A stretch of DNA of 17,786 nt, from the NCBI RefSeq assembly GCF_002483225.1, contig NZ_DLHL01000045.1, forward strand, positions 41,615 through 59,400, read 5' to 3'. Origin of the DNA: Gemmatimonas sp. UBA7669. Its GTDB lineage: Bacteria; Gemmatimonadota; Gemmatimonadetes; Gemmatimonadales; Gemmatimonadaceae. Numbering within the stretch: the stretch's first letter is position 1; the number at the start of each line of letters is the position of its first letter. A program made the translations under genes and the position numbers. Below are positions 1-7,330 of this stretch, piece by piece. The notes under the pieces are model-generated. The model had not been told where the DNA came from and made no database searches. It worked only from the letters and a program-made list of their open reading frames with translations.

Positions 1-19
1 CTCCGCGTCTCTGCGTGAG
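1..19. repeat. Short degenerate tandem repeat (ACGCAGAG/ACGCGGAG type)
   Basis: Bases 1-8 (CTCCGCGT) and 9-16 (CTCTGCGT) are two tandem 8-mers differing at one position; on the minus strand they read ACGCAGAG ACGCGGAG. Arrays of this kind are, to my recollection, common between genes in several bacterial phyla. The element is cut by the window edge, so its copy number is unknown. It lies outside the ctpA terminator and no function can be read from it. Confidence 0.45.
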
Positions 20-40
20 CTGTTGAACGAACTCTGTCAA

Positions 41-86
41 AGAAAATGGCAGAAGGCCCGCACCGGACTGTCCGATGCGGGCCTTC
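41..86 (-). terminator. Intrinsic terminator of ctpA
   Basis: A perfect 11-bp inverted repeat (GAAGGCCCGCA at 52-62 pairing with TGCGGGCCTTC at 76-86) encloses a 13-base loop that itself contains CGGAC/GTCCG. Read on the minus strand, the stem is followed by TGCCATTTTCTTT (down to about 39), a T-rich tail. It begins 22 bases after the ctpA stop codon, so it should end the minus-strand transcript. The plus-strand side has no T-run, so it looks one-directional. Confidence 0.8.
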
Positions 87-107
87 CCTCAGTGAAACCG
101 AGCGGCC

Positions 108-1706
108 TTACTGGCCCGAGCGTGCCTTGGTGACGGCGGGAGCCGCCGCGGCCGCCGCAAAGATCTCGCGCTGGGTCGTGCCCTTGCGCATGAGCTCCAT
201 GGCGCGGCGGAGCTGGTTGTCGTCCTTGAGACCACGGCGCAGCACCAGCGTGTCGCCGAAGGCGACCTTGGCCACGCGGGCATCGATGGCCCGATCGACA
301 TCGGTGGCACCGGCGTCCCATACCGCCTTGTCGATCTTCACCGTGTCCGCCACCAGGCGCTGATAGACCTGATCACGCCAGGCCGTGTTGTAGGCGAAGT
401 CGGGCTTCACCTTGCCCTTCTGCTCCTCGGCCACGGCATTCACATGCGCGAAGTACTTGGCGAAGTGCGGCAGCAGGGCGCGACGCAGCGCCTGCTCGGC
501 GCTCGAGAGCGTATCGGGCGACACGATCACGTCGGGCGTGATGGCACCGCCGCCGTACACCGTGCGGCCACTGGCCGACTTGTACACCGGGCGCGCCTTG
601 CGCACCGAATCCGTCTCGAGGCTGTCGGGCAGCACTTCGACGTACTGACCCTCGGCGTTCATCTTGCGCTCCTTCTGGATGGAGCGACCCGAGGGCGTGA
701 ACCACTTGCCCGTCGTGATCTTGAGCGCGTAGCCCCCGTCGAGATTGTACACGCTCTGCACGAGCCCCTTGCCGAAGCTGGTGGTGCCGAGCACGAGGGC
801 GCGGTCGTAGTCCTGCAGCGCACCGGCCACGATTTCCGACGCAGAGGCCGAGCCGCCGTCCACCATCACCACGAGCGGAATTTCGGGCGCGAGCGGATCC
901 TGCTGCGACACGAACTTCTGGAACTCCCCACGTCCACGCACCGACAACAGTTCCTTGCCCTTGGGCAGGAAGAGGTTGGACATGGAGAAGGCTTCCTCGA
1001 GAATGCCACCCGGGTTGCCACGCAGATCGATGATGACGCCCTTGGCGCCCTGCTTGCGCAGCGCGAGGACCGAGTTGGCAATGTCTTCGGTGGTCTGCTC
1101 GGAGAAGCGCTGCAACGGCACGTAACCCGTGCGCTCGTCGAGCATCATGGCGAAGGGCACGGCCGGCACGTGAATCTCGGCGCGCTTGAAGCTCAGCTTG
1201 ATGGGCTGCGACACGCCCACACGCAGGAACTGCACGGTGATGGGCGACCCGATGGGTCCGAGCAGCTTGTTCTGCACCTGCTGCGTGTTGAAGCCGCGCG
1301 CATTGACGGTGTCGATGATGGCGATCTTGTCGCCCTCGAGCACGCCGCCCTGCTCGGCCGGTGAGTTCGGGAAGACCTTGTTGACGGTGACGTAGTCACC
1401 GACCTTCGAGATCTCCATGCCGAGGCCGGCGTAGCGGCCGTTGGTGTTGCGCGAGAACTCTTCGAGCTGTTTGGGCGTGAAGAGTTCGGTGTAGGGGTCG
1501 TTGAGTTCCTTCACGAGGCCGCGTGCGGCTTTCTCGTAAAGCGCCTGCGCGTCCAGCGTGTCCACGTAGCGCAGGGCCACGAAGGTGAGCACCTGGTCGA
1601 GGAGCTGTGCGCCGCCCCGCGTGGAGCGCGCCTGGAGGGCGAAGCCCGAGGCGAGCAGGGGGACGAGCACGAGGCTGGCCAGTACGGCCTTGCGGTTCCG
1701 GGTCAT
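108..1706 (-). CDS. ctpA: S41 family C-terminal processing peptidase (CtpA-like)
   Basis: A periplasmic serine protease of 532 residues that cleaves proteins from their C-terminal ends. Residues 1-27 form a signal peptide (MTRNRK, then a hydrophobic stretch). A PDZ domain spans about 95-175 (YAGLGMEIS...GDKI). The S41 core holds the FxGKG-type catalytic pair: Ser288 in GGSASASEI and Lys313 in SFGKG, 25 residues apart as in E. coli Prc/Tsp. GYVPLQRFSE and DLRGNPGG are further family motifs. A longer reading frame starts at 1757, but the start at 1706 puts the signal peptide at the N-terminus as expected; neither start has a strong ribosome site. The C-terminal 180 residues are an extension beyond the protease core, ending in an Ala-rich tail. 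It is the last gene before a strong terminator. The family call is firm; the substrate is unknown. Confidence 0.93.
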   Translation of the reverse strand: MTRNRKAVLASLVLVPLLASGFALQARSTRGGAQLLDQVLTFVALRYVDTLDAQALYEKAARGLVKELNDPYTELFTPKQLEEFSRNTNGRYAGLGMEISKVGDYVTVNKVFPNSPAEQGGVLEGDKIAIIDTVNARGFNTQQVQNKLLGPIGSPITVQFLRVGVSQPIKLSFKRAEIHVPAVPFAMMLDERTGYVPLQRFSEQTTEDIANSVLALRKQGAKGVIIDLRGNPGGILEEAFSMSNLFLPKGKELLSVRGRGEFQKFVSQQDPLAPEIPLVVMVDGGSASASEIVAGALQDYDRALVLGTTSFGKGLVQSVYNLDGGYALKITTGKWFTPSGRSIQKERKMNAEGQYVEVLPDSLETDSVRKARPVYKSASGRTVYGGGAITPDVIVSPDTLSSAEQALRRALLPHFAKYFAHVNAVAEEQKGKVKPDFAYNTAWRDQVYQRLVADTVKIDKAVWDAGATDVDRAIDARVAKVAFGDTLVLRRGLKDDNQLRRAMELMRKGTTQREIFAAAAAAPAVTKARSGQ

Positions 1707-1802
1707 GCGGGTCTCACGAAGGAAGGACCGAAAAAGGTACTGCATATACGTACGCACAGGAGGAGCCGCTGTTCCTGCGAACCGTCTGGGACGAACGGCG
1801 GA

Positions 1803-2663
1803 TCAGCTTTCGTCCTTGGGGCGGGAGCCGATCACGTAGTCCACGTGCCAGGCCTTGTCGTACTGCCGAATGGCGATGTCCCGTACCAGACCGGCGCTGA
1901 GGAGCATCTCGTGCGCTGGTTGAAGGACGCGCTGCAGGTGGCTGGGGTATCGCTGGGTGAGCGGCAACTGCTCGGCCAGCCGTTCGAGGGGCAGGCGCCA
2001 GGACAGGCGTCCGTCGGCCCGGGCCACTTCGAGCATGCGGTAGAGCCGACGGGCCACCGGGCTCGTGAGGGCCGAATAGCGGGACGCTGACAGGGTGACG
2101 GTGTGCCGCGCGGCCAGATTGGCGCGCAGGGTGGCCGAGAGGGTCACGCGGGCGTCGCCAGGCTCGCCAGCGGCCAGATTGCCGAAGAGGTGCAGCTGCT
2201 CGCGATCGGCCACACGGCGGCGTTGTACGCTCACGGTGCTGAGCACGGTGAAGCTAAGGTCGGCCGAGCCGGACTGTGCCGACCAGTAGGCGCCCTCATT
2301 GCTTTCGAGGGTGGTGCGCTCGAGGCGAGTGAGGGCCGCGCGCAGCTGTTCGTAGGTGCGCCCATCGGCCCGTCGCCCCATGGACCGCAGGAAGGCGTGC
2401 AGCGTAAAGGTCACCGCGCCATCGGCCGGACTGCCCGCTTCGTGGTAGCGGTGCAGGGTTTCGACGTAGACGTCCTGGTCGAAAGTACCGGGCAGGCGAT
2501 CGCCGGGCGCGGGGATGACGCGCCAGCGCCCCCCGTTCTCGGTGGTGAACGACACGGGGGCGTCGTCGGCGGAGTCGCTGAGCCGGAAGAGGGGCAGTTC
2601 CTCGAGGGAGCGATCGAGGACTACACCGCGAACGGCAGGGCGTCGGCGGGCGGCGAGGCTCAT
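1803..2663 (-). CDS. Plasmid-type replication initiator protein A (RepA/RPA family)
   Basis: A 286-residue protein resembling the replication initiator protein A family found on plasmids and on some chromosomes. These proteins bind repeated DNA sites and open an origin, using two winged-helix domains. Supporting stretches are LPLFRLSD (about 23-30), the TFTLHAFLRSMGRRADGRTYEQLRAALTRLERTTLE-type segment in the first half (around 85-120), and SRYSALTSPVARRLYRMLE in the second half, typical of the second winged helix. Start ATG at 2663; a GGTGGATCACC dyad at 2676-2686 just upstream could be an autoregulatory operator. No parA/parB, relaxase or transposase is nearby: the neighbours are an ArsC-like gene and ctpA. 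It may be a domesticated plasmid initiator or a DNA-binding regulator of that fold. Family assignment is by remembered similarity only; no active-site residues exist to test it. Confidence 0.7.
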   Translation of the reverse strand: MSLAARRRPAVRGVVLDRSLEELPLFRLSDSADDAPVSFTTENGGRWRVIPAPGDRLPGTFDQDVYVETLHRYHEAGSPADGAVTFTLHAFLRSMGRRADGRTYEQLRAALTRLERTTLESNEGAYWSAQSGSADLSFTVLSTVSVQRRRVADREQLHLFGNLAAGEPGDARVTLSATLRANLAARHTVTLSASRYSALTSPVARRLYRMLEVARADGRLSWRLPLERLAEQLPLTQRYPSHLQRVLQPAHEMLLSAGLVRDIAIRQYDKAWHVDYVIGSRPKDES

Positions 2664-2711
2664 GCTGCGGTGTAAGGTGGATCACCGCCCGGGGAGACGC
2701 CAGTGCCGCGG

Positions 2712-3074
2712 CTATTTGCCGAGCGCCTTGCTCCATGTGTCGGCCTTGAAGCCGAGCAGGATCTCCGAGCCCGTGTCGAGCAGCGGTCGCTTGATGAGGT
2801 TGGTTTCGGCCAGGATCATGCGCTTGGCCTTGGTAGGCGTGATGCCCGTCTTCTCGCTCTCCGGCAACTCCTTGAACGTGGTGGAGTTGCGGTTGAAGAC
2901 GTTCTCCCAGCCGGCCCGCGCAAACCAGTCATCGACCACCTTGGGGTCCAGCGTTTCTCGGCGATAGTCCACGAACTCGTAGGCCACCTGGTGTTCGTCG
3001 AGCCACTTCATGGCTTTGCGTACCATGTCACAGGATTTGAAGCCATACAGAATGGCTGTGCGTGCCGCCGCCAT
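2712..3074 (-). CDS. ArsC/Spx-family reductase (YffB-like)
   Basis: A 120-residue thioredoxin-fold protein of the ArsC family. YGFKSCDMVRKA (residues 10-21) gives the single redox Cys15 with Arg19 in the CxxxR arrangement, and IKRPLLD (94-100) is the conserved cis-proline loop. There is no CxxC, which fits glutathione-dependent ArsC/YffB enzymes rather than glutaredoxins. It is probably a cytoplasmic thiol reductase; true arsenate reduction is uncertain, since YffB-like members have no settled substrate and there are no arsB, arsR or acr3 genes here. The ATG directly abuts the stop codon of the S51 gene (TGAATG), with GGAG 9 bases upstream, so the two are translated from one message. Confidence 0.85.
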   Translation of the reverse strand: MAAARTAILYGFKSCDMVRKAMKWLDEHQVAYEFVDYRRETLDPKVVDDWFARAGWENVFNRNSTTFKELPESEKTGITPTKAKRMILAETNLIKRPLLDTGSEILLGFKADTWSKALGK

Positions 3075-3902
3075 TCAGATCATCTCCGGTTCGAGGACTC
3101 GCTCTTCGACCTTTCCGTTGACCACGCTCACGTAGTAGCACTTGGCTTCGGCGCGGGTGTGCACGACACGCTTGACGGTGTTGTCTTCGAAGTAGATGCC
3201 GGCGTCATTGTCGCAGGCGTAGCCGGGCTGCATCTCGCCCGAGCCAATGAGCTTGTGATACAACGGCCGGCGTCCCGCTTCGGCGTCGTAATGTGGCGAG
3301 TGGCTGCCCTTGATGAAGCCCAGGCACTTCACGATGGACAGGGCCTTGGGGCGTGAGTCGGTGGTGCCCTCGTCGAACCAGCACAGTGAGCCGGCGCTGG
3401 CGCCGCCGAGCACGATGCCACGGTTCCAGGCTTCGCGCAGAATGAGGTCCACGCCCTGGGCCTTCCAGATGGCCTGCTGATTGAGGGTGTTGCCACCGCT
3501 CACGACAATGGCGTCCATGGACAGCAGCACTTCATCGAAGCCCTGCGTTTGCGAAAGGCTTTCGATGTACATGTTCTGCACGTAGGGCTCGACGTTGAGC
3601 GGCGCGCAGGCTTGATAGAACCCGAGTGCGGACTGCGGACTGTCGGCGCTGGCGGTGGGCAGATAGCAGATGCGCGGACGCGTCTTGCCGGTGAGCTGCG
3701 CCATGTAGCCGATGAACTTCGTGCGGAAGCCCCCGCCGGCAATGAGAATCTTGCGCGTGGCGCGCGGCGAGTCTGGTGTCGCCTGCGTGGAGTCGGACAT
3801 GGCGGGTGCCGGAGAAGTGGAGTCGAGAGCGTGCGCGGCCTCGGGCAGTCCGAGGGCGGCGGCCGCCAGCGTGGTGGAGGTCACGAAGTCGCGTCGGTTC
3901 AT
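3075..3902 (-). CDS. Tat-exported S51 family (cyanophycinase/peptidase E-like) hydrolase
   Basis: A 275-residue protein starting MNRRDFVTSTTLAAAALG, a twin-arginine (Tat) signal with an Ala-rich hydrophobic core and a likely cleavage after AHA (about residue 24). The mature part has the class I glutamine amidotransferase-like fold of S51 peptidases: KILIAGGGF (51-59), the GGNT loop (136-139), and the nucleophile elbow GGASAGS (166-172) with Ser169 as presumed nucleophile; His204 in SPHYD is a candidate partner. S51 members include peptidase E (Asp-X dipeptidase) and cyanophycinase; the substrate here is unknown and no cyanophycin synthetase is in the window. The start codon overlaps the SEC-C gene stop as ATGA, which fixes the start and implies coupling. 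The Tat signal means folding before export, possibly as a lipid-free periplasmic enzyme. Confidence 0.85.
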   Translation of the reverse strand: MNRRDFVTSTTLAAAALGLPEAAHALDSTSPAPAMSDSTQATPDSPRATRKILIAGGGFRTKFIGYMAQLTGKTRPRICYLPTASADSPQSALGFYQACAPLNVEPYVQNMYIESLSQTQGFDEVLLSMDAIVVSGGNTLNQQAIWKAQGVDLILREAWNRGIVLGGASAGSLCWFDEGTTDSRPKALSIVKCLGFIKGSHSPHYDAEAGRRPLYHKLIGSGEMQPGYACDNDAGIYFEDNTVKRVVHTRAEAKCYYVSVVNGKVEERVLEPEMI

Positions 3903-4708
3903 TGGTCGTCGGTCACGTGTGGGTCCTGTGCGTCCCAGTAGGCGTTGGCGTGCGCGTGCCAGAGATTGCGCAGCGTAATGTGGTTGCGATAGTCGCTGAG
4001 AAACGCGCGGAGTGGCGCGGCGGTTGCCGCCTGGGCTTCCACGCCGGCTGCCTCGCGTACAGCCTGGGCCACCTGCTCGGCCTCTTCGCGTGGGAGCAGA
4101 TCGAGGTAGGCACCGGTCACGATCTGCAGGTCGTCGAGCGTGGTGACATAGGCAAGACACACGTCATCGACCATATCACCGAGTGCGCCGCTGTCGTCGT
4201 GCACAAAGGCGGCATGGTTGCTGAGCAGATCGTGCAGGGTGTAGCCCACGCCCGGTTCGATGTCCTGGATGCGCCAGAAGCCCACGCGTGATTCACCGAG
4301 CGCGGTAATGAGGGCTTCGACGTCGCCGTCCATGCGATGGCCGTGCCGAGCGCGCTGGGCCTCGAGCCATTGTTTGCCCGGCGTGGCTTGATTGTTCGCG
4401 GCGGGACGATGGTGGAGGAGCCAGTGGCCGTAGAATGATTCGTCGAACTCGCTCAAGTCCAAATCGGGTGCGCCGGCAAACTGGTCGAGCGCGGCATTGG
4501 CCCAGTCGGGGCCAAGTCTGCGGTCGCACCAGTCGTTGAGTTCAGTGTGCACGCGGCGATCGCGCTCGAGCAGCTGCACGGCGCGCTGCAGGCGCTCACG
4601 CTCGGGGGCGGGCAGGGCGGCGGCCTCGGGCGGGAGGGCGGCACCGTGGCATTTCTTGAACTTGCGACCGGAGCCGCAGGGGCAGGGGGCGTTTCTATCC
4701 GAGGACAT
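3899..4708 (-). CDS. SEC-C motif protein
   Basis: A 269-residue cytoplasmic protein with an N-terminal SEC-C zinc-binding motif: APCPCGSGRKFKKCHG at 7-22, ligands Cys9, Cys11, Cys20 and probably His21. The same motif occurs at the tail of SecA and in YchJ/UPF0149-type proteins, where it binds zinc and can mediate contact with SecB or ribosomes. The remaining 240 residues are helical, acidic and unrecognised (for example FDESFYGHWLLHH and WHAHANAYWDAQ). The ATG at 4708 is the only plausible start, as the motif begins at residue 7. It is the first gene of the set SEC-C, S51 and ArsC, overlapping the S51 gene by 4 bases. The motif is certain; function is not. Confidence 0.85.
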   Translation of the reverse strand: MSSDRNAPCPCGSGRKFKKCHGAALPPEAAALPAPERERLQRAVQLLERDRRVHTELNDWCDRRLGPDWANAALDQFAGAPDLDLSEFDESFYGHWLLHHRPAANNQATPGKQWLEAQRARHGHRMDGDVEALITALGESRVGFWRIQDIEPGVGYTLHDLLSNHAAFVHDDSGALGDMVDDVCLAYVTTLDDLQIVTGAYLDLLPREEAEQVAQAVREAAGVEAQAATAAPLRAFLSDYRNHITLRNLWHAHANAYWDAQDPHVTDDQ

Positions 4709-4721
4709 CTTTGAAAGCTAT

Positions 4722-4799
4722 AACGGCAAACTGCGATAGCCCTGGGCGGAACGGCAAACTGCGATAGCCCTGGGCGGAACGGCAAACTGCGATAGCCCT
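4722..4799. repeat. 28-bp tandem repeat, 2.8 copies
   Basis: Two identical 28-base units lie at 4722-4749 and 4750-4777, followed by a 22-base partial unit at 4778-4799. Each unit begins AACGGCAAACTGCGATAGCC and ends CTGGGCGG. The first copy starts 13 bases upstream of the SEC-C start codon, so it sits in that gene's leader and promoter region. It is non-coding. Just beyond it the 9-mer GGAAGCCGT occurs twice (4805-4813 and 4819-4827), with a small hairpin at 4803-4820. The perfect identity of the first two copies points to recent expansion. Confidence 0.9.
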
Positions 4800-4856
4800 T
4801 CGCCGGAAGCCGTGCTTCGGAAGCCGTAGGGCAGGAGCCTTAACGCAGGGGGATGG

Positions 4857-4891
4857 GATCTGAGATATGAGATCTGAGATCTGAGATCTGA
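4857..4891. repeat. 7-bp GATCTGA tandem repeat, 5 copies
   Basis: Five 7-base units in tandem: GATCTGA at 4857, GATATGA at 4864, then GATCTGA at 4871, 4878 and 4885. This places four GATC sites within 32 bases. The array is in the spacer between the dehydratase gene (ends 4916) and the SEC-C gene (starts 4708). A short TCGAG-AA-CTCGA dyad follows but has no T-run, so I do not call it a terminator. Confidence 0.9.
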
Positions 4892-4915
4892 GAGTCGAGA
4901 ACTCGAAATTGAGAC

Positions 4916-5899
4916 TTACACCGCGAGGTGTGTCGAGAAGGTCGCCGCGTCGATATTCCCGCCGCAGATCACAAGACCAACCGTGCGGCCGGCGAGGCGT
5001 TCGCGCAGCGGGTAGAGCAGGGCGGCCAGTGATGCCGCGCCGGCGGGTTCGGTGACCAGCTTGGCGCTGCGAAAGAGCAGACGCATGGCGTCGCGAATGT
5101 CTGCGTCGCGGACCAGTACCACCTCGTCGACGAACGCCTTGTTGAGCGCGTAGGAGTAGGGCTCACAGCGTGGCGCGCCGAGTGAGTCGGCAATGGTCTG
5201 CACCTTCTCGATGGCCTGCGGGCTGCCAGCGGCGAAGCTGCGATGCATGGTGTCGGCGCCTTCGGGTTCCACCACGAACACCTGCGTGCCGGGTGCAAGC
5301 TGCTTGACGGCGCAGGCCACGCCACCGGTGAGTCCGCCGCCGCCGGCTGCCACGACAATGGCATCGGGTGTGACACTCTCCGCGGCGAGTTGCTCGATGA
5401 ACTCGAGGCCCACCGTGGCCGTACCGAGTGCCGTGCGTGGTCCCTCGTAGGGGTGCACAAAGGCACGCTGCTCGGCGGCTTCGATTTCGCGCACCCGCGC
5501 GAAGGCTTCATGCACATTCTCCACCAGTTCCACCTGCGCGCCCAGCTCGCGGCACATGGCAATGCGGAACGGACTGGCCGTGCGTGGCATGACGACGGTG
5601 GCGGTGGTCTGCAGCTCGCGTGCGGCGTAGGCCAGCGAGATCGCGTGATTGCCGGCCGATACGCCGGTCACGCCGTGCGCCAAGTGTTCGTCGCTCAGCT
5701 CCAGCATGACCGTGAGTGCACCGCGCGGCTTGAAGGAGCCCGTGCGCTGAAACAGTTCCTCTTTCAGCCAGACGCGGGTGCCGGTGGGCAGGCGCTCGGC
5801 CACAGCGTGATCCACCAATTCACGGACAGGCGTGGTAACCACCCGCTGACCGAGCCGAGTGCGAGCGGCGCGGATCTCCGGTATGGAGGGAAATGTCAT
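4916..5899 (-). CDS. PLP-dependent threonine/serine dehydratase
   Basis: A 327-residue fold-type II PLP enzyme that deaminates L-threonine or L-serine to the 2-oxo acid. Lys57 in QRTGSFKPRGA is the PLP-binding lysine; SAGNHA (81-86) is the substrate loop and AAGGGGLTGG (184-193) binds the cofactor phosphate. There is no C-terminal ACT regulatory domain, so it is the short, catabolic (TdcB-like) or racemase-related type rather than the isoleucine-inhibited IlvA. The ATG at 5899 lies 6 bases after the SDR stop codon, so the two are probably co-transcribed. Serine racemase or a hydroxy-aspartate or phenylserine dehydratase are other possible activities of this family. Family certain, substrate less so. 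Confidence 0.9.
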   Translation of the reverse strand: MTFPSIPEIRAARTRLGQRVVTTPVRELVDHAVAERLPTGTRVWLKEELFQRTGSFKPRGALTVMLELSDEHLAHGVTGVSAGNHAISLAYAARELQTTATVVMPRTASPFRIAMCRELGAQVELVENVHEAFARVREIEAAEQRAFVHPYEGPRTALGTATVGLEFIEQLAAESVTPDAIVVAAGGGGLTGGVACAVKQLAPGTQVFVVEPEGADTMHRSFAAGSPQAIEKVQTIADSLGAPRCEPYSYALNKAFVDEVVLVRDADIRDAMRLLFRSAKLVTEPAGAASLAALLYPLRERLAGRTVGLVICGGNIDAATFSTHLAV

Positions 5900-5905
5900 G
5901 GATGA

Positions 5906-6637
5906 TCAGCTCAGCGTGATCGTCTGACCGGTCACGTTGCGCGCCGCGTCGCTGAGCAGAAAGGCCACCACCTCGGCCACCGACTCGCGCTCCACGTAGT
6001 CGGACTTGTCACCCATGTCCGCCATGTTGGTGGCGGTGCGAATGGCGGTGGGGGCGACGGCATTGGCGCGCACGCCATGTGCGCGTTCGTCGAGCGCGAC
6101 ACTGCGCATGAGCGTGAGCACACCACTCTTGGCGGCGGCGTAGGCGGCCATGCCCTTGGGGCTTCCACCAGGCAGCGCGGCGGCGGAGCCGAAGTACACG
6201 AGACTGCCCTTGCCTTCGCGTAGCGCGGGTAGCACCGCACGCGTGGTGGCAAAGGCGGTGTCGAGATTGATGGTAAACTGCTTGTGCCAGGCGTCGGGGT
6301 CGGCGTCAGACAGGGCGCCCGTCATGCCGAAGCCGCCGGCCACACAGATGACGCCGTGCAGTGCCGAGGTGTGATGGGCGGACAGCACAGCGGCCAGGGC
6401 CTGATGCGCCGCCTGTGCGTCGGCCAGGTTGGCCGCGTGGGCCGTGAAGCGCTGCCCACTGCGCACGGGCGAGAGCTCGGCTGCGCGCGCCTGCGCTTCG
6501 TCTTCGCTCAGATCGAGCAGGGCCAGCGAAGCACCCAGTCCGGCAAAGTGGCGGGCCAGCGCCTCACCCACCTGCCCGGCGCGACCGACCCCGGTGATGA
6601 CCAACGTGTGCTGAGCGAAGGGGTACAGCGACGACAT
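5906..6637 (-). CDS. SDR family NAD(P)-dependent oxidoreductase
   Basis: A classical short-chain dehydrogenase of 243 residues. The nucleotide-binding loop is TGVGRAGQVG (15-24), with Asp42 of LLDLS at the end of strand 2, which favours NAD(H) over NADP(H). Catalytic residues are Ser151 (FGSAAA), Tyr166 and Lys170 (YAAAK), and Asn124 in NLDTAF. A GAGG-N5-ATG ribosome site fixes the start. It lies 45 bases after the bchJ stop and 6 bases before the dehydratase start, so it may be read through from bchEJ, but nothing in it suggests a pigment role. The substrate cannot be assigned; 3-oxoacyl or sugar/alcohol reduction are both possible. Confidence 0.9.
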   Translation of the reverse strand: MSSLYPFAQHTLVITGVGRAGQVGEALARHFAGLGASLALLDLSEDEAQARAAELSPVRSGQRFTAHAANLADAQAAHQALAAVLSAHHTSALHGVICVAGGFGMTGALSDADPDAWHKQFTINLDTAFATTRAVLPALREGKGSLVYFGSAAALPGGSPKGMAAYAAAKSGVLTLMRSVALDERAHGVRANAVAPTAIRTATNMADMGDKSDYVERESVAEVVAFLLSDAARNVTGQTITLS

Positions 6638-6682
6638 GTCGGCCTCGGAGGTTGGGGACCCCCAATTATGGACCGGGTCTCT

Positions 6683-7330
6683 TCAATGCGATACGGCGAA
6701 TGTCACCTCGAACCGGCAGCAATCGTGGCCCATTGCACAGCAGCGCACTTCCTGCACCAGCGCCGTCGGCTGCACAAGCTGCCGAATGAGCTGTTGGAAG
6801 GTGCCCGCATAGAACGCACACACAGGGGCGTGCGCGGTGAGGCCGCGGCACATGGTACAGTGCCGGAATTCGAGCGTGGCGCCCCTTCGGTGTTGGCGCA
6901 CAGTGAATTGCCCACTGCCGGCAAAGGTCCAGGCATGGGCCTGCATGGCGCGCAGCAGCATGCGCAGCGCGAGACGGGGTGGCGTGATGCGCATGGCCAA
7001 CTGGGCCATGCGCGGAATGCGATGCGCCATGAGGTAGGTCGCCGTGCGCGCGCCGGCTTCGTGCAGAGCCGCGAGGCCCTGCATGTGTCCGAGGGAGGCC
7101 ATGCAGTGCTGCACGAAAGTCTGCACTTCCACTTCGTTGACCATGGCCTCGGGCAGGGCCTCCAGCGTGTAGCTGGTACTTTCGCCCAGCAAACCGGCGG
7201 CCACTGCCCGGCCATGGTGGGCACACAGCGTGTGTGCCAACTGCACAATGGCATTGGGGCCAATGCGATACGCCGTATGTGGCGCAGCCTCGGCGCGGGT
7301 GTTCATCCCGTGTGGTGCCGTTGTCAGCAT
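6683..7330 (-). CDS. bchJ: Bacteriochlorophyll biosynthesis V4R protein BchJ
   Basis: A 215-residue protein matching BchJ in order and motifs: RIGPNAIVQLA (22-32), TLEALPEAMVNEVEV (55-69), RTATYLMAHRIPRMAQ (95-110), and HAWTFAGSGQF (132-142), then the C-terminal V4R (4-vinyl reductase) domain with Cys158, Cys161, Cys171, and the CCAMGHDCCRFEV block (197-209). BchJ was first named as the divinyl (8-vinyl) reductase; later work shows BciA-type enzymes do that reduction, and BchJ instead aids early porphyrin steps, probably by carrying or handing on Mg-porphyrin between BchH and BchM. The ATG at 7330 overlaps bchE by 7 bases (ATGCTGA); a second ATG at 7306 would give 207 residues and cannot be excluded, as neither has a clear ribosome site. 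Adjacent to bchE as in Rhodobacter. Confidence 0.85.
   Translation of the reverse strand: MLTTAPHGMNTRAEAAPHTAYRIGPNAIVQLAHTLCAHHGRAVAAGLLGESTSYTLEALPEAMVNEVEVQTFVQHCMASLGHMQGLAALHEAGARTATYLMAHRIPRMAQLAMRITPPRLALRMLLRAMQAHAWTFAGSGQFTVRQHRRGATLEFRHCTMCRGLTAHAPVCAFYAGTFQQLIRQLVQPTALVQEVRCCAMGHDCCRFEVTFAVSH

Noticed and set aside
444..1364. Long plus-strand reading frame opposite ctpA
   Set aside because: It is the antisense shadow of the S41 protease; composition is His/Arg/Gly-rich without recognisable domains, as expected from high-GC opposite strands. The same applies to other long plus-strand frames (for example 7234-8928 opposite bchE, 8947-10194 opposite the hydrolase gene).
3903..4160. 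N-terminal extension of the S51 protein up to 4160
   Set aside because: It would bury the Tat signal MNRRDF internally and overlap the SEC-C gene by more than 250 bases; the extra part is low-complexity Arg/Pro-rich.
6652..6665. TTGGGG-AC-CCCCAA dyad between bchJ and the SDR gene, as a terminator
   Set aside because: The loop would be only two to four bases and no T-run follows on the minus strand; the SDR start is 15 bases away.
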